Assembly: GCA_021200895.1 (NCBI GenBank)
Contig: JAJQFX010000041.1
Span: 1 to 7,619 of the forward strand
Direction of reading: 5' to 3'
DNA: 7,619 bases
Source of the DNA: Clostridiales bacterium
Lineage (GTDB): Bacteria > Bacillota > Clostridia > Oscillospirales > Oscillospiraceae
The position numbers were made by a program, and so were the translations under genes. This document shows, piece after piece, positions 1 to 5,498 of this stretch. The notes under the pieces were generated by a model, which was not told the origin of the DNA, ran no database searches, and saw only the letters and a list, made by a program, of their open reading frames with translations. Position 1 is the first letter of the stretch. The number at the start of each line of letters is the position of its first letter.

Positions 1-714
1 GCCCACCATCATGTTGGTCAGCTCCTGGGGGTTGGTGTCCTTGGTGGCGATGTCCCCGATGTACTTGCCCTTCCGGAGGACGGCCACCCGGTCGGAGACG
101 CTCATGACCTCGTGGAGCTTGTGGGTGATGATGACCACGCTCTTGCCGTCCGCCTTCATGTTCCGCAGGACGGCGAACAGGTTGTCCGTCTCCTGGGGGG
201 TCAGGACGGCGGTGGGCTCGTCCAGAATCAGGATGTCCACCCCGCGATACAGCACCTTCACGATTTCCAGCGTCTGCTTCTGGGAGACGGACATATCGTA
301 GACCTTCTGGTCCGGGTCCACCTCGAAGCCGTACCGGTCGCAAATCTCCCGGATTTTCGCCGCCACGCCCTTCCGGTCCAGCAGCATACCACCGTCCAGG
401 CCCAGCATGATGTTCTCCGCGGCGGAGAACACGTCCACCAGCTTGAAGTGCTGGTGAATCATGCCGATGCCCAGGTCGAAGGCGTCCTTGGGGGAGGCGA
501 TGGAGACCTCCTTGCCCCGAACCCGGATGTGGCCGGAATCGGGGAAGTAAATCCCCGCGATCATGTTCATCAGGGTGGTCTTGCCGCTGCCGTTTTCGCC
601 CAGCACGGCCAGAATTTCCCCCTGGCGGATGTCCATGCTGACCTCGCTGTTGGCCACCACATAGCCGAAGGTTTTGGTGACGTTTTGCAACTCTATCACT
701 GGTGTTTCTGCCAA
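1..714 (-). CDS. Sugar/nucleoside-type ABC transporter ATP-binding protein (partial, N-terminal half)
   Basis: ATPase subunit of a BMP-type ABC importer; it would power uptake of the ligand caught by the lipoprotein encoded just upstream. The reading frame runs off the left edge, so only the first ~238 residues of a protein usually about 500 aa long (two fused ABC domains) are present. The first ABC domain is complete: Walker A GENGSGKTT (~39-47), Q-loop in MIHQHFKLV (Q~88), signature region MSVSQKQTLEI (~141-151), Walker B ILILDEP (~161-167) and switch His in ITHKLHEV (H~198). The SVSQKQ signature replaces the usual LSGGQ and fits the RbsA/YufO-like class. Start choice: the ATG at 723 directly abuts the ribosome binding site AGAGAGG, with no spacer. 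The TTG at 714 lies 9 nt from it and gives MAETPVIELQN, so TTG is preferred. It lies 169 bp downstream of the lipoprotein gene, behind two stem-loops. Family assignment is confident; the substrate is inferred. Confidence 0.93.
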   Translation of the reverse strand, partial: MAETPVIELQNVTKTFGYVVANSEVSMDIRQGEILAVLGENGSGKTTLMNMIAGIYFPDSGHIRVRGKEVSIASPKDAFDLGIGMIHQHFKLVDVFSAAENIMLGLDGGMLLDRKGVAAKIREICDRYGFEVDPDQKVYDMSVSQKQTLEIVKVLYRGVDILILDEPTAVLTPQETDNLFAVLRNMKADGKSVVIITHKLHEVMSVSDRVAVLRKGKYIGDIATKDTNPQELTNMMVG

Positions 715-770
715 TCGAATCATCCTCTCTTGTTGTCGTTTTGGTGTCGGTTGGGTGATGGGTTCTGCCT

Positions 771-806
771 TTTGGAAGGAGAGCGGCACGCCGCTCCCTT
801 TCCAAA
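771..806 (-). other. Intercistronic stem-loop A between binding-protein and ATPase genes
   Basis: A 16-nt inverted repeat (arms 771-786 and 791-806) with a 4-nt loop. Read as minus-strand RNA, 14 pairs are Watson-Crick, one is G-U and one is an A-C mismatch. No U-tract follows, so it is not a standard terminator. It could shield the upstream lipoprotein mRNA from 3' exonucleases or cause partial attenuation, which would favour the binding protein over the ATPase. Confidence 0.7.
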
Positions 807-828
807 GGGGAGAAATCTGGAAGGAAGC

Positions 829-858
829 CAGGGAAGCCGGGTTTTCCCGGCTTCCCTG
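829..858 (-). other. Intercistronic stem-loop B (perfect 13-bp stem, tetraloop)
   Basis: A perfect 13-bp stem (829-841 with 846-858) closes a 4-nt loop that reads AAAA in the minus-strand transcript. It starts about 25 nt after the stop codon of the binding-protein gene. What follows is pyrimidine-rich (GGCTTCCTTCC) rather than a U-run. It is therefore more likely a leaky terminator or 3'-end stabiliser than a full stop, consistent with the ATPase gene continuing in the same operon. Confidence 0.75.
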
Positions 859-883
859 CTCAGTAACAGTGATTTGGTTGACG

Positions 884-2215
884 TTAGTTCAGTTCGGTGA
901 TACCGTCGATTCTGGCGGAGAAGCCAGGGGCGGAGCGAAGGGTGGATTCCTGGAACACGCCGTCCACGACGCCTTCCGTATCGCCCACATAGTCCAGATC
1001 CATGTCGATCAGGATGGAGGTGGGATTCTCGCCGTCCACGGTGAAGGTGGAGCAGTCAAAGACCTGGAGGGAGCCGTCCATCAGGGCAGCCTCTACCTCG
1101 GCCACCTTGTCAGCGGTGCCCTCGGCGCAGGAGTCGCCCAGCGCGGTGATGGCCACAGCGCCGGTCTCATAGCCCTCGGCCCAGTCAGTGGCGATGGCCT
1201 CGCCATTCAGCATGCAGCCAAAGACATACTCATAGTAAACAGCCCACACGTTGGTGGCGGAGGTCAGGGCGGCATCAGGAGCCACAGACAGCATATCGAT
1301 GTTGTAGCCCACGGAGTAGACGGTGGTGCCGGACTCATACATCTCCTGGCAGGCGGAGGGAGCGCCGGTGGAGTCGGCGTGCTGGCCGATGATGACGCAG
1401 CCGTCGGAAATCAGGGCCTTGGCGGCCTCATACTCGCCAGTCAGGTCGAACCAGGAGTTGGTGTACTGGACTTCCATGCTGACGTTCTCATAAACGCTCT
1501 GGACGCCCAGGAAGAAGGCGGTGTAGCCGGACACCACTTCGGCGTAGGGATACGCGCCCACATAGCCGATTTTCACGTTGCCGTCGGCATCATAGTTGTC
1601 GTCAGACAGGGTGCCGCTCTCCACCAGCTCGGCAATCTTCATGCCGGCCACCACGCCGGAGACGTAGCGGGACTCATAGACGCAGGTGAAGGCGTTGTGG
1701 AAGTTGTCCAGGCCGGACTGATTGGCGGTGTCGCCGGTCAGGGCCACGAACTGCACGTCGGGATACTCACTGGCCGCCTGCTGGCAGTAGGACTGATGGC
1801 CGTAGGAGTTGGTGATGACCAGGGTGCAGCCGCTCTCCACCAGGTCGATGCAGGCGTCATAGCAGCTCTCGTCCTCAGTGATGCTGTACTTCCAGAGGAT
1901 CTGGTCGTCGCTGATGCCCAGGGCAGCGGCGGCGGTCTGGATGCCCTCGATGTGGGCGTAGGTGTAACCCTCGTTCTCATCGCCCACCAGGACGATACCG
2001 ATCTTCAGGTCGCTGTCGGCGGCGGTGGCTTCGCCCTCGGCGCTGCTGGAGGCTTCTCCGGCGGCTTCGCTGCCCTCGCCCTCCTCCTCGGTGGTGGAGG
2101 CGGATGCGGTGGAGGCGCTGCCTGCGTCGTCACTGCTGCCGTCGTCACTGGAGCCGCAGGCCGCCAGGCTGAAGGTCATGCACAGGGCCAACATCAGAGC
2201 TAAAAACTTCTTCAT
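884..2215 (-). CDS. BMP family ABC transporter substrate-binding lipoprotein
   Basis: A 443-aa extracytoplasmic solute receptor of the BMP/Med family (PF02608), whose characterised members bind purine nucleosides. It would sit on the outer face of the membrane and deliver ligand to the permease/ATPase complex. Residues 1-20 form a lipoprotein signal with lipobox LAAC and acylated Cys20. Residues 21-69 are a flexible Ser/Ala/Glu/Asp tether. The periplasmic-binding fold begins at KIGIVLVGDENEGYTY (71-86). Family landmarks are KIGYVGAYPYAEVVSGY (215-231) and the hallmark GQHADSTGA (277-285). Start chosen at ATG 2215, where AGGAGG sits a few bases upstream and the lipoprotein signal begins; an 18-residue upstream extension in the same frame has no such support. 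The mature part has ten cysteines besides the lipidated one (118, 122, 130, 144, 178, 273, 289, 334, 363, 388), many for an exported protein. It is first in the operon. Family assignment is strong; nucleoside specificity is inferred. Confidence 0.95.
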   Translation of the reverse strand: MKKFLALMLALCMTFSLAACGSSDDGSSDDAGSASTASASTTEEEGEGSEAAGEASSSAEGEATAADSDLKIGIVLVGDENEGYTYAHIEGIQTAAAALGISDDQILWKYSITEDESCYDACIDLVESGCTLVITNSYGHQSYCQQAASEYPDVQFVALTGDTANQSGLDNFHNAFTCVYESRYVSGVVAGMKIAELVESGTLSDDNYDADGNVKIGYVGAYPYAEVVSGYTAFFLGVQSVYENVSMEVQYTNSWFDLTGEYEAAKALISDGCVIIGQHADSTGAPSACQEMYESGTTVYSVGYNIDMLSVAPDAALTSATNVWAVYYEYVFGCMLNGEAIATDWAEGYETGAVAITALGDSCAEGTADKVAEVEAALMDGSLQVFDCSTFTVDGENPTSILIDMDLDYVGDTEGVVDGVFQESTLRSAPGFSARIDGITELN

Positions 2216-2246
2216 GTGTGTTCCTCCTATATTCGTATTGTCTCGC

Positions 2247-2273
2247 GCTGGGGAAGGCTGCACCTTCACCAGC
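2247..2273 (-). promoter_or_regulatory. Leader stem-loop in the 5' UTR of the BMP operon
   Basis: Arms GCTGG/CCAGC and GAAGG/CCTTC stack into one stem with a single mismatch (2252/2268) around a 5-nt loop. It lies between the predicted promoter and the ribosome binding site, only about 7 nt from the expected 5' end. Such 5'-terminal stems are known to protect mRNAs from decay. No riboswitch consensus was recognised here. Confidence 0.5.
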
Positions 2274-2287
2274 TTTCTACCACTTTT

Positions 2288-2316
2288 ATATTAACTTTTA
2301 TTTTGCCCCGCGTAAA
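2288..2316 (-). promoter_or_regulatory. Putative sigma-A promoter of the BMP transporter operon
   Basis: On the minus strand, -35 TTTACG (2311-2316, 4 of 6 consensus bases) and -10 TAATAT (2288-2293, 4 of 6) are separated by exactly 17 bp in an AT-rich pocket. The predicted start lies near 2281, giving a leader of about 66 nt. A second -10-like TATAAA overlaps it. The fit is moderate. Confidence 0.4.
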
Positions 2317-2355
2317 TCAGCAATAAAGCCAAAAACTTCACAGATTCTCGCCTAT

Positions 2356-2373
2356 TTTTGGGGATTTTGGGGA
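2356..2373. repeat. Tandem 9-bp direct repeat upstream of the BMP promoter
   Basis: TTTTGGGGA occurs twice back to back about 40 bp upstream of the predicted -35 element. It may be a direct-repeat binding site for a regulator of the transporter operon. No known regulator box was recognised. Confidence 0.5.
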
Positions 2374-2416
2374 AAGGTGCAGCTAAAGGGCAAGTTCCGT
2401 CCCGAATCGCATCCTC

Positions 2417-2459
2417 AAAAAACAGAATGTGGGGCCGCCGCGCAGTGCGCGGCAGCCCC
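2417..2459 (-). terminator. Rho-independent terminator of the ECF sigma operon
   Basis: On the minus strand a 13-bp stem (2447-2459 with 2431-2443, one G-U pair) with a 3-nt loop starts 17 nt after the stop codon of the sigma-linked membrane protein. A run of six T follows, 8 nt beyond the stem. The GC-rich stem and U-run mark the end of this operon and insulate the BMP operon downstream. Confidence 0.8.
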
Positions 2460-2476
2460 CCGCTGCTGCCTGTAGA

Positions 2477-2875
2477 TTATTCGCCGTCCGCTTCGCTGAC
2501 GATTTCGATGTCAACGATCTCCTCGTCGGAATCGAAGTCGAACGACACGGAGTCCTCCTCCTCGGTGACGGTGCCGATGGTCTCGCCGTCGGCCACCACG
2601 TCATAGGTGCCCTCCCCGGTGCTGACCAGGGTGGTCTCCGCCTCCTTGCCGTTCAGCCACACGCTGATGCTCTGGGCCAGCGCCCCGTCCGTGGCCTCGT
2701 TCACGGCGAAGGCGGAGCCCACCAGCAGCGCTGCCGCCGCGCCCGCCGCCGCCAGCCCGGTCAGGGGGCGCAGCATCCTTTTGTTGTTTCGTTTCATGTT
2801 CGTTACCTCCAATACAGTGTCCGGCGAGGCGTGGAGTGCGCCAAAGGTTCTCCGGTACCGTTCCCTATTCGTCAT
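2477..2875 (-). CDS. Small single-pass membrane protein coupled to ECF sigma factor (putative anti-sigma/sensor)
   Basis: A 132-aa protein in the place where ECF operons usually carry an anti-sigma factor. Residues 1-35 are cytoplasmic and basic, and include FGALHASPDTVLEV (11-24), a motif style I associate with proteins next to clostridial ECF genes. Residues 36-58 are a hydrophobic Ala/Leu/Gly membrane span. Residues 59-132 would be outside and are strongly acidic (EEEDSVSFDFDSDEE). No zinc-binding HxxxCxxC anti-sigma motif is present, so the role rests on context. The start ATG at 2875 overlaps the sigma gene stop by 11 nt (ATGACGAATAG) and has AAGGAGGA 8 nt upstream, indicating translational coupling. 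A second ATG at 2797 (Met27) also has its own GGAGG 8 nt upstream and would turn the membrane span into a signal peptide. The gene is well supported; the function is inferred. Confidence 0.85.
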   Translation of the reverse strand: MTNRERYRRTFGALHASPDTVLEVTNMKRNNKRMLRPLTGLAAAGAAAALLVGSAFAVNEATDGALAQSISVWLNGKEAETTLVSTGEGTYDVVADGETIGTVTEEEDSVSFDFDSDEEIVDIEIVSEADGE

Positions 2876-3350
2876 CGCTCCATTCCTCCTTAAGTTTCTC
2901 TTTCAGCAGCGCACGGGCCTTTTGCATCCGGGTGCGGATGGTGGAGGGGTTGCTGCCGGTGATTTGGGAAATTTCATTGACGCTGTAGCCCTCATAATAA
3001 TAGAGGTAGGTCACCACCCGGTAAAGCCTGGGCAGCTCCATCACAGCCAGGAACAGGCCACTGTCCTCTGGGCTGTCGGCGTAAAGCTGGTCAGCGTAGT
3101 CCTCCAGCGCCTCATGCCTGCACCGCCAGGGAGCGCGGAGCAGCTTCTTGCAGTCATTGATGGTGACCCGCAGCAGCCAGTTCCGCAGGTGTTCCTCCCC
3201 GTCAAAGGGGCGGTTCGTCCCCAGCAGCTTCAGCAGGACGGTCTGGACGATGTCGTCCGCGTCGTAGCGGTTGCCGCAGTAGTGGAAGGCGAGGCGGAAA
3301 ATCATGTCGCTGTACCGCTCCGCCGCCCGGGTAAATTCCTGCTCCGTCAA
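2865..3350 (-). CDS. RNA polymerase sigma factor, sigma-70 ECF subfamily
   Basis: A 161-aa group 4 sigma factor that redirects RNA polymerase to stress or envelope promoters. Region 2 spans about residues 5-72, with DADDIVQTVLLKLL (30-43) and the -10-recognising helix HLRNWLLRVTINDCKKLLR (54-72). Region 4 spans about 103-153, with the helix-turn-helix YSVNEISQITGSNPSTIRTR (122-141) that reads the -35. The length is normal for the family. Start choice: TTG at 3350 has AGAGGAAG about 7 nt upstream and gives MTEQEFTRAAERY, the usual ECF beginning. The in-frame GTG at 3383 would lie upstream of the predicted transcription start. The membrane-protein gene follows with an 11-nt overlap, forming a sigma/anti-sigma-like pair. 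Autoregulation is typical of the class. The regulon is unknown. Confidence 0.95.
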   Translation of the reverse strand: MTEQEFTRAAERYSDMIFRLAFHYCGNRYDADDIVQTVLLKLLGTNRPFDGEEHLRNWLLRVTINDCKKLLRAPWRCRHEALEDYADQLYADSPEDSGLFLAVMELPRLYRVVTYLYYYEGYSVNEISQITGSNPSTIRTRMQKARALLKEKLKEEWSDDE

Positions 3351-3385
3351 TGTATCACTTCCTCTGTTTGAAAGGCCCTTCACTT

Positions 3386-3415
3386 AGAATATCCCCCAGC
3401 GGGGGGAAATGTCCG
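3386..3415 (-). promoter_or_regulatory. Putative promoter of the ECF sigma operon with GC-rich dyad spacer
   Basis: On the minus strand, -35-like CGGACA (3410-3415) and -10-like TATTCT (3386-3391) are separated by 18 bp. The spacer holds a C5-GCT-G5 dyad (3393-3406). The block GGACATTT upstream of a G-rich element could equally be read by the ECF factor itself, as expected for autoregulation. The predicted start is near 3379, which places the GTG at 3383 outside the transcript. Confidence 0.4.
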
Positions 3416-3426
3416 CGTCGGCGGGA

Positions 3427-3680
3427 AATTTTTTTGAAAAAACTGGGAAGCCGCCGTGAATGCTTTGTCGGTTTGCACCCAGGAACCGCGTAAAATCCTA
3501 AAAATCCCCTCTTTTTCCCTTGACAGCGGCGAAGGTATCTGTCAAACTGGTAGCAGGGTTTCTCCGGCTTTTATCCAGATTTTTCCTGGAAACTGCTCCC
3601 GTATCGGCAAAAACGCTTCGCCTGCCAACTGTGAACGAATCAAAAAATATTGTTAATAAAGCGTGAAATTTTCATGGCAC
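3427..3680. other. Non-coding divergent intergenic segment with nested dyads
   Basis: About 250 bp between the sigma-side and marR-side promoters with no convincing gene. It contains TTGACAG (3520-3526) mirrored by CTGTCAA (3539-3545). It also holds a two-tier dyad with AGCAG (3552-3556)/CTGCT (3593-3597) outside and TCCAG (3574-3578)/CTGGA (3586-3590) inside. A near-palindrome, TGAAATTTTCA (3664-3674), lies just upstream of the marR -35. These could be operator sites or a structured leader; nothing identifies which. Confidence 0.4.
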
Positions 3681-3682
3681 AC

Positions 3683-3711
3683 TTGACATTTTATCATTTC
3701 TCGTCTATAGT
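3683..3711 (+). promoter_or_regulatory. Strong sigma-A promoter of the marR operon
   Basis: A perfect -35 TTGACA (3683-3688), a 17-bp spacer and -10 TATAGT (3706-3711, 5 of 6) lie in AT-rich DNA. Transcription should start near 3718, leaving a leader of about 70 nt before the marR start codon. This is the best promoter in the window. Confidence 0.85.
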
Positions 3712-3715
3712 TTAG

Positions 3716-3755
3716 ATATTAAGATTAGATTTTCCTATTTCTTAATATTTTTAAG
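3716..3755 (+). promoter_or_regulatory. Candidate MarR operator: AT-rich inverted repeats at the transcription start
   Basis: ATATTAAGA (3716-3724) is mirrored perfectly by TCTTAATAT (3740-3748), separated by 15 bp. A third half-site, TTAAG (3751-3755), pairs with CTTAA at 3741-3745 to make a 15-bp dyad. The sites begin at the predicted transcription start, where a bound MarR dimer would block transcription. MarR proteins commonly autoregulate through AT-rich palindromes, so this is a reasonable autorepression site, though unproven. Confidence 0.5.
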
Positions 3756-3790
3756 TTTTCTTTTGTCTTTTGTTGAAAGGAGTCCTATTC

Positions 3791-4228
3791 ATGGAAGTGT
3801 CAAACAGAATCCTGCACTCTTACCTTCGTGTCAGCCGGAAAATGTCAGAGGAACTGCGTGGTCATGTGGGTAAACGCAGCCTCACCTTCCCCCAGACGAT
3901 GGCGCTGACCCTGCTCCACGAGGAAGGGCCTATGCCGATCAGCAACCTGGCCAGCGCCACCGGCAGCGCCAACTCCACCATCTCCGGCGTGGTTGACCGG
4001 CTGGAGAAGGTGGGCCTGATTCAGCGTATCCGCTCCGAGCAGGATCGCCGGGTCATCTATGTGGCCACCACCGAGAAGTTTGAGCAGCTCTACGCAGAAG
4101 CTGCCAACAACGTCCTGGGCAATTTCGAGGCGCTGGTCTCCAGCCTCAGCGAGGAAGAGCTTCAGCAGGTGGAGAAGGGGCTGAGCATTCTGGAGCAGGC
4201 CCTGACTGCCGGGGATGCTCAGGAATAA
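3791..4228 (+). CDS. MarR family transcriptional regulator
   Basis: A 145-aa winged helix-turn-helix regulator; such proteins act as dimers, usually repressing nearby operons until a small ligand or oxidant releases them. Residues 1-28 form the N-terminal dimerisation helix. LTFPQTMALTLLHEEG (31-46) leads into the DNA-binding domain, followed by PISNLASATGSANSTISGVV (49-68) with the recognition helix. The wing is IRSEQDRRVIYVATTEK (80-96) with the typical D-R-R. Residues 97-140 are C-terminal dimerisation helices. There is no cysteine, so a thiol-oxidation switch of the OhrR type is unlikely. Start: ATG 3791 has AAAGGAG 8 nt upstream; an in-frame TTG at 3770 lies too close to that site. The gene has its own strong promoter and precedes the DUF4015-like gene, probably in one operon, which is the natural candidate target. 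Confidence 0.95.
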   Translation: MEVSNRILHSYLRVSRKMSEELRGHVGKRSLTFPQTMALTLLHEEGPMPISNLASATGSANSTISGVVDRLEKVGLIQRIRSEQDRRVIYVATTEKFEQLYAEAANNVLGNFEALVSSLSEEELQQVEKGLSILEQALTAGDAQE

Positions 4229-4230
4229 TG

Positions 4231-4258
4231 CGGCGCCGCCCCTTCAGACGGGCCGCCG
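4231..4258 (+). other. Weak intercistronic hairpin after marR
   Basis: CGGCG/CGCCG and GCCC/GGGC pair into a 9-bp stem with a 2-nt bulge and an 8-nt loop, starting 2 nt after the marR stop. Only TTT follows, so at most it attenuates read-through into the next gene. Confidence 0.4.
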
Positions 4259-4279
4259 TTTGAGATGAGGCAAACAGCT

Positions 4280-5479
4280 ATGTTATTTCGCAGAACAAAC
4301 CGTTACGGATACAGCCGTTACTACGGCAACGCGGGGAATATCCTGCGCATTATCAAAATCATCCTCTTTGTCGTGGTGGTGCTGGCCCTGGGTGCGGCCC
4401 TGGCCGTGTGGCTGCTCCGGCCCTACGTCACCTATGACACGGAGGGCGCCCACCTGAATCTGCCCTGGGCCAGCGTGGCGGCGGAGGATGATTCCTCCAG
4501 CGGCACGGAGCCAGAGGTTTTGGTGGAGGACGGGAGCGGCAGCTCCAGCGCCGAGGCCGAGGTCATCGTGAACCAGGAGGAGGACGCCTCCACCTCTGAG
4601 GAGGGCAACAGCAGCGTCGCCCCGGAGGAGGACGAGGAGCCTGACACCGACGAGGGCCGAACCCCCGCCGCGCTGACCCAGCTTCTGGCCCAGCACGTTG
4701 GCAAGACCAACCTGAAATCCGGCTACTCTCCCAGCACCCTCCGGGCCGCAGGGGCCAATGCCGCCCTGATTTACCTGAAGGAGTCCAGCGGCAGCCTGAA
4801 CTTCTTCACGGAGAACCAGCTGGCCACCCAGCTTGGGGTCGTCACTGCCTTGGAGACCGATGAGGACGGCAACAGCTATGACGCCATCCTTACCGCCGCC
4901 GCTGACCTCCAGGAGGAGGGCTACTACACCGTCGCCTATGTGGACTGCTTCCGGGACAAGGCCCTGGGCACCGATACCGACTATGCCATCCTGTCCTCCG
5001 ACGGCAGCCGCTGGAAAGACCGGGCTGACGCCCCCTGGGCCAGCCCCTCCAATGAGGATGTGCAGGACTATCTGGCGTCTCTGGTGACGGAGATTGCCGA
5101 GGCCGGCTTTGACGAGGTGGTGCTTCGGAACGCCGCCTACCCCACCCTGGGAGACACGGACGCCATCGCGGACGGCAGCGACAAGACGGAGGTCATCACC
5201 GCCTTCTATGAGAAGCTGATTGACGCCCTGGCGGACTATGACATCGTCCTCAGCGTTTACACAGACGAGACCACCATCACCACCGGCGAGAACGCCCTCT
5301 CCGGCCAGACCCTGGCCGAACTGAGCAGGCTGGGCGGGCGGCTCTGGGTCAACGACGTCACCGACGCCGACGCCCTGGAGGCGGCCCTGACTGAGGCCGG
5401 GTTTGGGGAGAACACCCTTTGCCTGGTGGTGGACAACCTGGACGCGGACAGCACTGTGTCCCAGTGCGTCACCGATTAA
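4280..5479 (+). CDS. Membrane-anchored protein with diverged DUF4015 (putative glycoside hydrolase) domain
   Basis: A 399-aa type II membrane protein. A short basic cytoplasmic tail (1-20) precedes a membrane span at about 21-46, then an acidic Ser/Glu/Asp linker (about 66-128). An extracytoplasmic domain (about 130-399) resembles DUF4015 (PF13200), a TIM-barrel family annotated as putative glycoside hydrolase. The match rests on YYTVAYVDCFRDKAL (215-229), the W-x-SPSNEDVQDYL stretch (253-265) and EIAEAGFDEVV (271-281) ahead of a P at 288. The family's acidic positions appear lost: the expected FDYVRFP reads LRNAAYP (282-288), and the expected DVKDD stretch reads YLKES (165-169). It may therefore be a non-catalytic binding protein of the cell surface. 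Start ATG 4280 has GAGG 9 nt upstream; ATG 4265 has none. No separate promoter is seen, so it is probably co-transcribed with marR. The gene is confident; the domain call is moderate. Confidence 0.85.
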   Translation: MLFRRTNRYGYSRYYGNAGNILRIIKIILFVVVVLALGAALAVWLLRPYVTYDTEGAHLNLPWASVAAEDDSSSGTEPEVLVEDGSGSSSAEAEVIVNQEEDASTSEEGNSSVAPEEDEEPDTDEGRTPAALTQLLAQHVGKTNLKSGYSPSTLRAAGANAALIYLKESSGSLNFFTENQLATQLGVVTALETDEDGNSYDAILTAAADLQEEGYYTVAYVDCFRDKALGTDTDYAILSSDGSRWKDRADAPWASPSNEDVQDYLASLVTEIAEAGFDEVVLRNAAYPTLGDTDAIADGSDKTEVITAFYEKLIDALADYDIVLSVYTDETTITTGENALSGQTLAELSRLGGRLWVNDVTDADALEAALTEAGFGENTLCLVVDNLDADSTVSQCVTD

Positions 5480-5498
5480 ACAAACCATATGAACCGGG

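Noticed and set aside
112..900. Plus-strand open frame opposite the ABC ATPase
   Set aside because: It overlaps the clear ATPase coding frame on the other strand and shows no recognisable domain or start signal.
674..2203. Long plus-strand open frame (509 codons) opposite the BMP gene
   Set aside because: It is antisense to an unambiguous lipoprotein gene, has repetitive Gly/Val/His composition typical of the reverse frame of GC-rich genes, and has no ribosome binding site.
2216..2476. Purine riboswitch upstream of the nucleoside-type transporter
   Set aside because: I looked for the conserved purine-aptamer loop segments and did not find them; only a simple hairpin is present.
3456..3656. 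66-codon plus-strand open frame in the divergent intergenic region
   Set aside because: No ribosome binding site ahead of its ATG, no recognisable domain, and it lies upstream of the marR promoter. A small peptide cannot be fully excluded.
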